Position numbers and translations under genes: made by a program | Notes under the pieces: generated by a model | What the model saw: the letters and a program-made list of their open reading frames with translations, nothing else | Told to the model about the DNA's origin: nothing | Databases searched by the model: none | Assembly: GCA_024276675.1 (NCBI GenBank) | Contig: JAJRWT010000015.1 | Location: forward strand, 1 to 47,405 | Direction of reading: 5' to 3' | Length of the DNA: 47,405 nucleotides | DNA from: Myxococcota bacterium | GTDB taxonomy: Bacteria > Myxococcota_A > UBA796 > JAFGLY01 | Part shown: positions 9,036 to 16,965 of the stretch, piece by piece | Numbering within the stretch: position 1 is the stretch's first letter | Layout of the letters: each line of letters opens with the position of its first letter

Positions 9036-10115
9036 ATGTCAGCTCAGTTGGAAAACGAGATGGTTCTGGTGGTGGATGATGATGACCTGATCCTTACTAC
9101 CCTGGATTTGTTGCTTTCCCAGTACTGGACCGTGCTTACCGCGTTGTCTGTGGATGAAGCCATCGAGATCCTGGAACGCGAAGACATCGCCGTCGTCCTG
9201 GCCGATCAGAGAATGCCTGGCAAAACCGGTGTGGATCTGCTGTCGTGGATGGTCCAGAACGACCCGGATGCGATTCGGATACTCATCACGGGCTACACAG
9301 ATATCAACACGGTGATCGATGCCATCAACAAGGGCAAGGTCTGGTACTACATCATGAAACCCTGGGACAACACCGCTGTTGTGACCATCGTCAAGCGAGC
9401 GATGGAATATCGCAACAAGAACCTGTTGGCCCGCAAGCGCTACAACGGCGCCATCAGGTCCCTGGTGACCGCCCTGGAGGCCAGCCATCCCTACACTTCG
9501 GGCCACTCCTCGCGGGTCACCAGATATACGCGGCTCCTTTGCGAAGCCCTGGACATTCCCGGTCGGGAGCGTTCACAGATAGTACTCGCCGCACAGTTGC
9601 ACGACATCGGCAAGATCGGCGTCAACACCGATTACCTGGACAAGCGCAGCGATCTGGATTCCGCTGAATGGGAAAACGTCGTCAAGCACGTGATCGTGGG
9701 TGAGCGGATCCTGGAACGGACCGGCTTTCTGGACTCCATCATCCCCCTGGTGGTCTCCCACCACGAGAGTGTTGATGGCTCCGGATATCCACATCACCTT
9801 GAGGGGGATCAGATTCCGCTGGGGGCGCGCATCATCGCGCTGGCCGACGCCTTTGACGCCATGACCTCGGATCGCGCATATCGCAGGGCCATGTCCCGCG
9901 AAACTGCCATGGCGGAACTGAGGGCCTGTGCCGGCAAGCAGTTCGATGCGGACCTGGTGGATGTCTTTCTGAAGGTCATTCCTCCCGATCTGGCCGACAT
10001 CTCGGAAGACGAAGCTTCGGAGACATGCCTGGACGCGACAGATGAACACCTGGTGGCCGAGCAGATCCCATTCCTGTTGAAGCGAACCGCGGGCAAAAGT
10101 AGAAAGACCCGGTAG
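9036..10115 (+). CDS. Response regulator with HD-GYP domain (RpfG-like c-di-GMP phosphodiesterase)
   Basis: 359 residues. Residues 8-125 are a receiver domain: acidic pocket VVDDDD, phospho-acceptor Asp57 in LADQRMPG, and Lys108 in MKPW. Residues about 140-335 are an HD-GYP domain with LHDIGKIG (His189-Asp190) and HHESVDGSGYP (242-252), the full signature of active enzymes that hydrolyse cyclic di-GMP. It probably acts in the cytoplasm and lowers c-di-GMP when its receiver is phosphorylated. The start was chosen at the ATG preceded by CAGGAG; an upstream in-frame ATG at 8958 gives an N-terminus unlike a receiver domain. No cognate kinase is adjacent, although three histidine kinases lie elsewhere in the window. 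Stop TAG; reading through it would add only 21 codons before a TGA. Confidence 0.92.
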   Translation: MSAQLENEMVLVVDDDDLILTTLDLLLSQYWTVLTALSVDEAIEILEREDIAVVLADQRMPGKTGVDLLSWMVQNDPDAIRILITGYTDINTVIDAINKGKVWYYIMKPWDNTAVVTIVKRAMEYRNKNLLARKRYNGAIRSLVTALEASHPYTSGHSSRVTRYTRLLCEALDIPGRERSQIVLAAQLHDIGKIGVNTDYLDKRSDLDSAEWENVVKHVIVGERILERTGFLDSIIPLVVSHHESVDGSGYPHHLEGDQIPLGARIIALADAFDAMTSDRAYRRAMSRETAMAELRACAGKQFDADLVDVFLKVIPPDLADISEDEASETCLDATDEHLVAEQIPFLLKRTAGKSRKTR

Positions 10116-10192
10116 AACGAGCCAGGAGTACGCCTTCTGTCCCTTGGTTTCGCGTCCGCAGGAAAACAACGACAGGAATGAAGGGTTGTCAC

Positions 10193-11203
10193 ATGCCTCC
10201 CAATCCCCACCGGAAAAACCTGACCTTCCGATCCTGGGGGCTACGTCCAGGTGCAGACGCCGACGACCCCGTGGCGGCAGCCCTGCTGGATCGCGCATTC
10301 GCGAGGTTTCTACGCTTCTGCGAAGGTTATACTCCTGCGTTGCTGGAATCGTGGAAAGGACCGGCAGACACCATTACCAGGCGTTCTTTCTCAGCCCGCG
10401 ACCTGTTTCTGGGCCCATTGGGTACTCCGGCCTTCCTGATGCTGGTGTGGCTCGCTGATTACCTGTCGCCCGACAATTGCCCCCCAGAAGCTCTGGACAA
10501 CGCCGCCGAGGCCATGCTCTGTGCATACTTTGCCGTCAGGTGCCAGGACGACCGGTTGGACAACGACGCCGATCCCTTGCTCACCTACCTGGAGCATCTC
10601 CTCATCGCCAGGACCGCCAGGCTCCTGGTCAGGTGCAGTGGAACCGAACCTGGATTCCTGGCCGAGTGGGAGCAACAGGTGGCCGATTTCGCGGAAGCCA
10701 GTACGCTGGATGCCAGAATGCGCCTGGATCCCGGCTCCACCTGGGATGAAGCCACCGTGGAGTTGCAGGGGCGCAAGTTTCTTCCCATGGCGGGCCCACT
10801 ATCCGCTTTGTGCTGGCGGGCCGGCGATCCAGCAGCCATAGCCGGCATCTGCCGAACCGTCGAAGCACTTGGAACCGGTCTCCAGTTGGCCAACGACCTG
10901 TTCAACGCGCCTCGCGACCTCGAAAACGGCATTCGTAGTCCTTTTCTGTCCCGACTTGGTCTGCTCCCGGGTTTCCATGGCACACGGGATCTCGCCCAGG
11001 CTGTTTCGCAGGCGATGTCAGACAGGTCCATGGACTTCTACCTGGCCCAGGTGATGTTCCACTACCGCCAGGCGGCGGCTGAAGGGAAACCCTTCTTCGG
11101 CCTGCCCCTTGAAGACCACGTGGAACACAGGATACTCGCCCTCAAGGAAGCAGCCTTCAGAACAATGGCCAGGCTGGTTCTTCCTGGCAAGCCAGCCAAG
11201 TGA
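10193..11203 (+). CDS. Class I isoprenoid synthase-fold protein (terpene or prenyl synthase-like)
   Basis: 336 residues, largely helical. The first metal-binding motif is plain: CQDDRLDND, with DDRLD at 119-123. A second motif LANDLFNAPRD (Asn234, Asp235, Asn238, Asp242) has the spacing of the NSE triad of class I terpene synthases, with Asn and Asp replacing Ser and Glu. These motifs bind Mg-diphosphate in enzymes that ionise prenyl diphosphates. The substrate and product cannot be read from the sequence, and it differs from ordinary farnesyl or geranylgeranyl synthases, which carry two DDxxD motifs. The start chosen has AAGGG seven bases upstream; an ATG at 10178 is an alternative. The stop TGA overlaps the GTG start of the radical SAM gene, so the two are probably co-translated and act in one pathway. 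Confidence 0.7.
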   Translation: MPPNPHRKNLTFRSWGLRPGADADDPVAAALLDRAFARFLRFCEGYTPALLESWKGPADTITRRSFSARDLFLGPLGTPAFLMLVWLADYLSPDNCPPEALDNAAEAMLCAYFAVRCQDDRLDNDADPLLTYLEHLLIARTARLLVRCSGTEPGFLAEWEQQVADFAEASTLDARMRLDPGSTWDEATVELQGRKFLPMAGPLSALCWRAGDPAAIAGICRTVEALGTGLQLANDLFNAPRDLENGIRSPFLSRLGLLPGFHGTRDLAQAVSQAMSDRSMDFYLAQVMFHYRQAAAEGKPFFGLPLEDHVEHRILALKEAAFRTMARLVLPGKPAK

Positions 11204-12207
11204 AGCCGTTCCTGGTGGATATCGAGCTCACGCGCCGCTGCAACATGCGGTGTCAGGGCTGTTTCGTGCTGGCGGCGGGAGACATGCACTCTCAACTGCC
11301 GTATGGACAGGTGCGTTCGCTCCTGGAGCAACTGTCGGGTCGACAGGCCGTGCTGCACCTCACGGGAGGAGAGCCGTTCTACTACCCCGCGATCTGGGAT
11401 GTATTGGATTATGCCACCCATCTGGGTTTTCCCCGCGTTGTCATCAACACCAACGCCAGCTTGCTGGGCGATGCCCAGTTGAGCAGGCTGAGTACACTGG
11501 CCATCGAGGTGATACTCATGGTGAGTCTGGACGGTCCCCCTGGCGTCCATGACCGTATTCGGGGAGACGGAGCCACGGATTCCGCTCTCTCGGTGCTGCG
11601 CAGAGTGTCTCGTATGAACGTGCGGGCTGTCGTTGCCACTGCTGTTGGCACGGGCCTCCTGAAGTTTGGCCTGGATGCCTGGTACCGTTGGCTCGAGGCT
11701 TCTACGGAACAACGGCTTCCTCTGAGCTTGTTCGTCATGTTCGTGCCACCCGGGGAAGATCATGAACCCGGGCCGCGGGGGCGAGCCTTGCAACCGGAGC
11801 ATCTTCCCCACCTGGCCGCGCAGCTTGCGGGGCTGGTGAAAGATGGAGTAGACGCGGTACTCGTGGACTATCCCTTGTTGAACCCCATGCTGGAGTCGTT
11901 GGCCGTTCCCGGGGATCGTCTGCATCGATGTCGAGCGGGGCGTGGCAGGTTCTGCCTGCAGGCCGATGGCTGGATCACTCCCTGCCATCCCCTGCGCCAT
12001 CGTCTCGTACCCATGGGTCCACGGGTTCTGAAGCGTCTGTTGCGGCATCCCGACTACCTGCGACTGGGGAGCAGGCGGTTCGAGCATTGCTGGGAATGCT
12101 GGCACAGGCCAGTGTGCGGCCATTGTCGGGCCGTGGTCACGGGGCGTGGATTCCCTTTGTGGGGATCGGATGGCTGGTGCAGACGACCTGGCTTTTTCCC
12201 TTCCTGA
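11200..12207 (+). CDS. Radical SAM protein with SPASM-like Cys-rich C-terminus
   Basis: 335 residues. Starts at a GTG that overlaps the upstream stop (GTGA). The CNMRCQGC motif (Cys14, Cys18, Cys21) binds the SAM-cleaving 4Fe-4S cluster, and GGEP follows at residues 56-59. The C-terminal third carries further cysteines: CRAGRGRFC, ITPCHP and HCWECWHRPVCGHC. This resembles the SPASM or twitch region that binds auxiliary Fe-S clusters in peptide- and small-molecule-modifying radical SAM enzymes. The substrate is unknown. Translational coupling to the isoprenoid synthase-like gene suggests work on an isoprenoid product, whereas many SPASM enzymes modify peptides. The orphan 151-residue protein downstream could be a partner or substrate, but it lies 345 bases away behind its own putative control region. 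Confidence 0.85.
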   Translation: MKPFLVDIELTRRCNMRCQGCFVLAAGDMHSQLPYGQVRSLLEQLSGRQAVLHLTGGEPFYYPAIWDVLDYATHLGFPRVVINTNASLLGDAQLSRLSTLAIEVILMVSLDGPPGVHDRIRGDGATDSALSVLRRVSRMNVRAVVATAVGTGLLKFGLDAWYRWLEASTEQRLPLSLFVMFVPPGEDHEPGPRGRALQPEHLPHLAAQLAGLVKDGVDAVLVDYPLLNPMLESLAVPGDRLHRCRAGRGRFCLQADGWITPCHPLRHRLVPMGPRVLKRLLRHPDYLRLGSRRFEHCWECWHRPVCGHCRAVVTGRGFPLWGSDGWCRRPGFFPS

Positions 12208-12552
12208 CCCGAAGTCATAGGGGCATCGTTTCCGGGGCTCGTGCCTCGCTCTCTTCCGGGAACGCATCTGCCTGGAGATATCTCTTGCCCACGCCGCGCA
12301 CTCGGGCACCTGGAACGGCGGCCCGTCAATGATGACACCTGTCTGGCTCGATGGCTGCAAAGGTACTGGCCAAGGCCGATAATAGACGCTCATAAAAAAA
12401 AATGGCGGGCTGGGCTTTTCCGCTGGCGGCGAAGTGGTATTCTCATCGCGGCTCCCCTGTAGCCATGATCGTGTCTCGTACGAGACTTTGCGGCATGGTT
12501 ACGGGCAACCAGCGGAAGGAAGCCGTCCGAAATAAGAAAAAGGAGTACCAAC
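12208..12552 (+). other. 345-bp intergenic region upstream of the orphan gene
   Basis: Between the radical SAM gene and the 151-residue orphan gene. It contains an A-run near 12393-12401, a perfect 14-base palindrome (listed separately) and a good ribosome site (AAAAAGGAG) just before 12553. No ORF here looks real. The region probably carries a promoter and operator for the orphan gene. Confidence 0.4.
12473..12486. promoter_or_regulatory. Perfect 14-bp palindrome, candidate operator
   Basis: GTCTCGTACGAGAC is an uninterrupted perfect palindrome 66 bases before the ATG of the orphan gene. Its size and position fit a dimeric repressor site. No repressor gene is adjacent. Confidence 0.4.
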
Positions 12553-13008
12553 ATGCCCCCCAACGAAGCACAACTGAAATTCATCAGCGCTGCCAACATG
12601 GACCGGCAGAAGCTCCAGCAGGCCTGCACCGTCATTTTCAGCGGTGGCTCGCTTGACCAGCGAGCCGCGGACCTCAAGGCTCTCGGAGCCTCCTGGGTTC
12701 CCAGCGTGACCCTGACCGACCTTGACGCAAAAACCCTGTTGACAAACTACTTCGATACAACAATCGCAAATGAACGGCAGACGCTCCTCAACGAAATCGC
12801 CAAGGATCCCGCAAAATGGGACACAATTCGCAGTGTCACCAAGAAGGGTGGTACGCGTGCCGAGGCGGTGGAACGAATGCACACCACGGTGAAGGCCTGG
12901 ATACCAACCATCACGAGAGAACAGGTGGATTGGTTCTATGGTCTCTATGCGGGAACGGCCCCCTTCAGCCTGAGTGTGGATGACATCAGCCAGGACATGG
13001 CTACCTGA
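12553..13008 (+). CDS. Orphan hypothetical protein (151 residues)
   Basis: The ATG is preceded by AAGGAG at ideal spacing, so the gene is likely real and well translated. The product is soluble: no signal peptide and no membrane segment. It looks mainly helical, with a Lys/Arg- and Asp/Glu-rich middle and a C-terminal EQVDWFYGLYAGTAPF stretch. I do not recognise the family. It follows the isoprenoid synthase-like and radical SAM pair on the same strand but has its own upstream palindrome, so it may be a separately regulated unit. It holds only two cysteines at most and no repeat, which does not point to a RiPP precursor. Stop TGA. Confidence 0.7.
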   Translation: MPPNEAQLKFISAANMDRQKLQQACTVIFSGGSLDQRAADLKALGASWVPSVTLTDLDAKTLLTNYFDTTIANERQTLLNEIAKDPAKWDTIRSVTKKGGTRAEAVERMHTTVKAWIPTITREQVDWFYGLYAGTAPFSLSVDDISQDMAT

Positions 13009-13353
13009 ACATCTCCACGACTCGCCGTTGGGGCTCCCCTCCCCGATGGCGGGACTGGGCTCTCTTGGCAGATGAGTTCCCTGTGGACCTGCCTATGGTG
13101 GGTGCTGCCCGTTTTCCATGGTTTGCAAAAGCATGGCTTGCTGGACCGGGGCGTCGATTCAACCCGCCTGGCTGCCACGCTGGTCAGTCCCATGTTCGCA
13201 ACAAAACCGTCTGGATGGCAGGTTTCTCAGGCCTTGTGGGGCGGGGGCCTCGACGTCCTCCGCTCCACGGAGTTATTCTTGACCGGAGCCCTGCCCTGGT
13301 CACCTGAAACAAACCATCGCAGCAGGACTGCAACCTCGCCGCGGGCCAGATAG
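13009..13353 (+). other. 345-bp intergenic region upstream of the membrane kinase
   Basis: No gene is visible. A short hairpin CTCCG-CTCCA-CGGAG (13258-13272) followed by TTATTCTT could be a weak terminator for the orphan gene. The kinase start at 13354 has no strong ribosome site. Confidence 0.3.
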
Positions 13354-14334
13354 ATGTCGGTATCATCAGAGTCCTTCGCCGGAGGAGCCGGAGAACACCG
13401 CCCAACAAACTCCTTCCCTGGCCGCCGCCCGCTGCTGCTGGGGTTGGTTCTGCCATTGACCTTGCTCCAACTGGGCCTGCTGTGCCTGGTGGTGTTCGGA
13501 GTACTGGACGGTCCATACATTTCCGCCGAGATCCGGCGTGTGGCTGGCGAGGATTCTTGCTACTGGACCTGCTCACTTCAAGGGCACCAACCTGTCGAAG
13601 AGCATGTTGCAGATGTGCCGGGAGCCGACTTCGCCGCCGACATGGCCCGGGCTGAGCCGTGTCTGCTCTCCATACAGGGAGTACAACTCGGGCCGGCGAG
13701 CCTGGTGACCGAACCTGCCTATCTCGATGGCAAGGAAGCGCTACGCTCGTGGTTCAGGGACCAGGCGGCCCTGTACAGCGTGCTTCGAGGGCAGGAAAAG
13801 GCCAGAGTGGTGTTGCGTGGCGAGCCGGGCAGCGAAGCCAGAAATGCGGAAATGCCCGTGGAGCGGGGCTCGGTCACGTCGCAGTTGGTACCTGTGTTGC
13901 CAATTCTGGTGACCGCCGTTGCATGGTTGCTGGTGGGCAGCCTGGTCTACCTGCGGCGCTCCCATCAACCGCTGGCGCGGATGCTGTATTATTTCTGCCA
14001 CGGCGTCTCCGTGTGCATCCTGGTTTCAGCCGCCAACTCCGCGGCCACGCTGGCCATGGCACCGTGGCTCGCACTTTTGCTCTACAAGCTGAACATCGTC
14101 GGCATGGCTGTGGTGGCCGTGGCCTTCCTCAACCTCGTGGTGGTTTTTCCGGCGCCTCAGTTCTCCATTGGAACCACCAGGTTGCTCAAGGTCTCTCTGC
14201 ACGCGGTCATGGGGCTCGCCTTGATCCTGGAACTGGCCGGGGTGGTCTTCAAGGCAGTCCTGAGCCTGGAGATGTTCATCCTGGCCATTTCTCTGCTCTT
14301 GATGGTCAGGGCATTTCTTCGTGTGGAGGGGTAG
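13354..14334 (+). CDS. Membrane histidine kinase, N-terminal sensor portion (ends at an in-frame TAG)
   Basis: 326 residues: an N-terminal membrane helix (LLLGLVLPLTLLQLGLLCLV), a periplasmic segment of about 150 residues, then a cluster of membrane helices from about residue 180 (LPILVTAVAWLLVGSLVYL and following). The frame is stopped by TAG at 14332-14334 between two membrane segments and continues in phase as the kinase core at 14362. The residues across the junction, G-stop-VQRLQVRWVMWG, fit the R...LRWVLWG pattern between membrane helices in multi-pass kinases of this type. The two frames are therefore one broken or recoded gene. Alone, this fragment would be a sensor with no kinase domain. 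Confidence 0.75.
   Translation: MSVSSESFAGGAGEHRPTNSFPGRRPLLLGLVLPLTLLQLGLLCLVVFGVLDGPYISAEIRRVAGEDSCYWTCSLQGHQPVEEHVADVPGADFAADMARAEPCLLSIQGVQLGPASLVTEPAYLDGKEALRSWFRDQAALYSVLRGQEKARVVLRGEPGSEARNAEMPVERGSVTSQLVPVLPILVTAVAWLLVGSLVYLRRSHQPLARMLYYFCHGVSVCILVSAANSAATLAMAPWLALLLYKLNIVGMAVVAVAFLNLVVVFPAPQFSIGTTRLLKVSLHAVMGLALILELAGVVFKAVLSLEMFILAISLLLMVRAFLRVEG
14332..14334 (+). other. In-frame amber codon splitting the membrane kinase
   Basis: Codons GTG-GAG-GGG-TAG-GTT-CAG-AGG-CTC continue the kinase in the same phase. Homology-like sequence resumes immediately after the stop, nine codons before the next ATG. One base change from CAG, GAG, AAG or TGG would account for it. Confidence 0.8.
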
Positions 14335-14361
14335 GTTCAGAGGCTCCAGGTACGGTGGGTC

Positions 14362-16017
14362 ATGTGGGGTCTCTCCGTTCCACTGCTGGTGATCCTCATC
14401 CTGAGAATCCCGACCCTGTTGTTTCACACGGCCGTGGAAGATCCCAGTGACAACTTCGTCATTCTCACCAGCGTGATGGGACCTGTGGGGATCGGTATAG
14501 CCATCCTCAAGCACCGGCTCATGAACATCGAACTCGTCATTCGTCGTACCATCGTCGGAGCCGTGGTGGTGTCGGTGTTCCTGTTCGTCTTCTACTTGAG
14601 TATTGCCATCCTGGCGGGTGGGATGACTGAATACTCCGGATCGGTTCCCGGCTCTTTCATGGCCGTCTTTCTCACCGCCTTCATCTTCACTTTCCTGCTG
14701 CAGCCCGTTCAACAACTGGCTACCGACAACATCGACAAGGTCTTCTTCAGGAACCGGGAACACTACCGGGAGCGCCTGGGTCAGATCAGCAATGATCTGG
14801 TCAAGATCAGGGATCCCGGGCGAGCCGCCGTCAGCGTCATCCGATATGTGGCGGGCCCCATGGAGATACCTCTGATGTTGGTGGCTCTTTCCCCCGAACA
14901 GGAGATTTCCGGTTCCTGGTCACACCCGGAATCAGCTCTGCAGGCCGACAATGCCCCCTGGGGGCAGATCCAGGAACTGGAAGGGTCCCACCTGGCGGAT
15001 CCCAGCCGTTCCAGCGCTTCCAGCCTGGATGGATGGATGGTGCGGCAAGGGCTCGATGTCCTCTTTCCCCTGAAGGTGTCCGGTACTCTGATAGGTCTGA
15101 TGGCATGCTCAACGCCACGGGGCAAGAAGCTCTTCAGCAGGATCGATGTCTCCCTGCTGGCCAACGTGGCGGCGGCAATGGCCCTGGCCTTGAGCCACTC
15201 CATTGCCTACCAGGTGTTGCGTCGCATGAACGCCGACATCGAGCGCATGAACGCCCAACTGGAGGAGCGTGTGGAGCAACGGACCAGGGAGCTGGAAATG
15301 GCGCGAATCCAGCTCTACCAGTCCGAAAAGATGGCCTCCCTTGGCATGTTGTCCGCCAGCGTGGCCCACGAGATCAACACGCCCTTGGGAGCGGTTCGTT
15401 CCTGTTCCGAGCAGATGGAGGCGGCCCTGGCATCCGGCCAGGTACTGGAAGACCTCTCCAGGTTCTCACGGTTGGTCCAGGTGTGCGGGCGAGCAGCCAG
15501 GCGAGTTGCCGGGATCGTCCAGAACCTGAGGGATTTTACCCGTCCCAGTCAGCAAGACCCGGAGTTCATCGACCTGCGCCGCAGTATCGAAGGCACTCTG
15601 CAGATTCTGGCCATCGCCCTGCGCAAGCCAGGAGTAGAGTTGGTGAAGGACCTGGCGGAGATACCCGAAATCCTCTGCTATCCCGCCCTGTTGAACCAGG
15701 TCTTCACCAACCTTCTCCTGAACGCCGCACAGGCCATGCCCGAAGATGGTGGAACGATCAAGATCAGCGCCACGCCACGCGAGGAAGGCGGTGTCGAGGT
15801 CGTTGTCCAGGATTCGGGCCCGGGAGTACCCGAGGATATCCGTCACAGGATCTTCGAACCCTTCTATACCACCAAGGAACGCTCCGGTGGGACGGGCCTG
15901 GGGTTGAGCCTCTGCTACAACATAATCAAGGAACACGGAGGCGAGATCTACCTGGATACTGGCTTCAACGATGGTGCGCGTTTCGTGGTGAACCTTCCGC
16001 CCAGGCCACCATCGTGA
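14362..16017 (+). CDS. Membrane histidine kinase, C-terminal kinase portion
   Basis: The ORF starts at an internal ATG just after the amber codon. It begins with more membrane helices (LSVPLLVILIL; VVVSVFLFVFYLSIAIL; FMAVFLTAFIFTFLL), then a GAF-like region around 130-290, a coiled coil (NADIERMNAQLEERVEQRTRELEMA), the HisKA dimerisation helix with the phospho-acceptor in SVAHEINTP (His336 here, His672 counted from 13354) and an HATPase domain: N box NQVFTNLLLNAAQAM, DSGPGVP, FEPFYTT and GGTGLGLSLC. All catalytic boxes are intact. A GGTGGG stretch before the ATG could allow reinitiation, giving a kinase that lacks the sensor half. Stop TGA overlaps the GTG of the methyltransferase gene (GTGA). 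Confidence 0.85.
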   Translation: MWGLSVPLLVILILRIPTLLFHTAVEDPSDNFVILTSVMGPVGIGIAILKHRLMNIELVIRRTIVGAVVVSVFLFVFYLSIAILAGGMTEYSGSVPGSFMAVFLTAFIFTFLLQPVQQLATDNIDKVFFRNREHYRERLGQISNDLVKIRDPGRAAVSVIRYVAGPMEIPLMLVALSPEQEISGSWSHPESALQADNAPWGQIQELEGSHLADPSRSSASSLDGWMVRQGLDVLFPLKVSGTLIGLMACSTPRGKKLFSRIDVSLLANVAAAMALALSHSIAYQVLRRMNADIERMNAQLEERVEQRTRELEMARIQLYQSEKMASLGMLSASVAHEINTPLGAVRSCSEQMEAALASGQVLEDLSRFSRLVQVCGRAARRVAGIVQNLRDFTRPSQQDPEFIDLRRSIEGTLQILAIALRKPGVELVKDLAEIPEILCYPALLNQVFTNLLLNAAQAMPEDGGTIKISATPREEGGVEVVVQDSGPGVPEDIRHRIFEPFYTTKERSGGTGLGLSLCYNIIKEHGGEIYLDTGFNDGARFVVNLPPRPPS

Positions 16018-16907
16018 CCGCTGCGCGCCTGCTGCCAAAGCCCGACCTCCAGGTCATGAAAACCAGGGACTGGGCAGTTGCGGACTATTATCGGCGCATG
16101 ACGGGAGCCTATCTACGCTACGGCGGCAGCGTCCATGGCTGGCATTTCGGCCTGTGGGGCCAACAGACCTCCTCCCACGAGGAATCACTCCTGTTGTCCA
16201 ATCGGCTGGTATCCCAGGACTGCCAACTGGATGAACGCTCGTCGGTGCTCGATGTCGGCTGTGGCGTGGGCGGGCTGGGTTTCTTTATCGCCCGGACCTT
16301 TGGTTCGCGGGTGCTGGGAACGACCATCTGCCGCCAGCACGTGATCCTGGCCAGGAGACTGGCCAGGGAACAGGGCCTGCAAGACCTGGTGACCTTCCGT
16401 CACCTGGCCTTCCACCGAACGGGGCCGGAGCTGGGTTCATTCCATCTCGTCGTGAACCAGGAGAGCCTCTGCTACGTGCGCGACAAGGCTGCCTATGTTC
16501 ACGCCGCCTGGGACATGCTTCGGCCAGGTGGTCGTCTAAGGGTCGTGGATGGTTTTCTTTCAGGAGAAGAGCCATTTTCCCCTGGAGATGACTCTCCGGG
16601 AGAGGCTCTTCACATGGAACTCATGCGTGGATGGAAGATCCCCCCCCTGGAGCCCATCGCCAGGCTGCGCGGGCTCCTGGATGCCCAGGGCTTCACAGGT
16701 ATCTCTTCTCGCGACATCAGCTCGATGGCCGAGCCCTCCGCCCGGGCGTTCACGGAAAACCTCGATGCTTTCAACGCGTTGTCCCCCGTCCCACAAGGTC
16801 TCCCGGCGGGGTTCCGGGAGCATGTCAAGGCGGCGGCAGCCTTTGGAGAGGGCCTGTTGAAAGGTGTTTTTTGCTATGCCTTCCTGGAGGCAATCAAGCC
16901 TGCATGA
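16014..16907 (+). CDS. SAM-dependent methyltransferase, tocopherol/sterol C-methyltransferase-like
   Basis: 297 residues from a GTG that overlaps the kinase stop; an in-frame ATG at 16056 is an alternative. The SAM-binding motif I is SVLDVGCGVGG. The preceding segment YGGSVHGWHFGLW resembles the region before motif I in methyltransferases that act on isoprenoids (gamma-tocopherol, sterol C-24 and geranyl diphosphate C-methyltransferases). The motif after strand 4, NQESLCYVRDKAAYVHAAWDMLRPGGRL, is also of that class. The substrate is not provable from sequence. An isoprenoid synthase-like gene lies 5 kb upstream, which makes an isoprenoid substrate attractive. Overlap with a histidine kinase gene is an unusual pairing. 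Stop TGA. Confidence 0.8.
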   Translation: MTAARLLPKPDLQVMKTRDWAVADYYRRMTGAYLRYGGSVHGWHFGLWGQQTSSHEESLLLSNRLVSQDCQLDERSSVLDVGCGVGGLGFFIARTFGSRVLGTTICRQHVILARRLAREQGLQDLVTFRHLAFHRTGPELGSFHLVVNQESLCYVRDKAAYVHAAWDMLRPGGRLRVVDGFLSGEEPFSPGDDSPGEALHMELMRGWKIPPLEPIARLRGLLDAQGFTGISSRDISSMAEPSARAFTENLDAFNALSPVPQGLPAGFREHVKAAAAFGEGLLKGVFCYAFLEAIKPA

Positions 16908-16913
16908 CGCAGC

Positions 16914-16931
16914 CGCCAGAGCCTGCTGGCG
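16914..16931. terminator. Candidate hairpin between convergent genes
   Basis: CGCCAG-AGCCTG-CTGGCG forms a perfect 6-bp stem between the convergent ends of the methyltransferase (+) and lhr (-). No T tract follows on either strand, so an intrinsic terminator role is weak. Confidence 0.3.
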
Positions 16932-16965
16932 AGTCGCTCACGGCCCGGCGGTCTGGGAGCCGTTG

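Noticed and set aside
11124..11139. parS-like right half CCACGTGGAACA in the isoprenoid synthase-like gene
   Set aside because: The left arm does not match and it lies in coding sequence.
11062..12393. 443-codon minus-strand ORF opposite the radical SAM gene
   Set aside because: It is the antisense of a gene with clear Fe-S and SAM motifs; the composition is Gln/Pro/Arg-rich with no domain.
15033..16013. Open frame extending the methyltransferase gene upstream inside the kinase
   Set aside because: It lies in another frame of a clear kinase gene and reads as Gly/Arg/Pro-rich non-protein sequence; the methyltransferase begins near 16014-16056.
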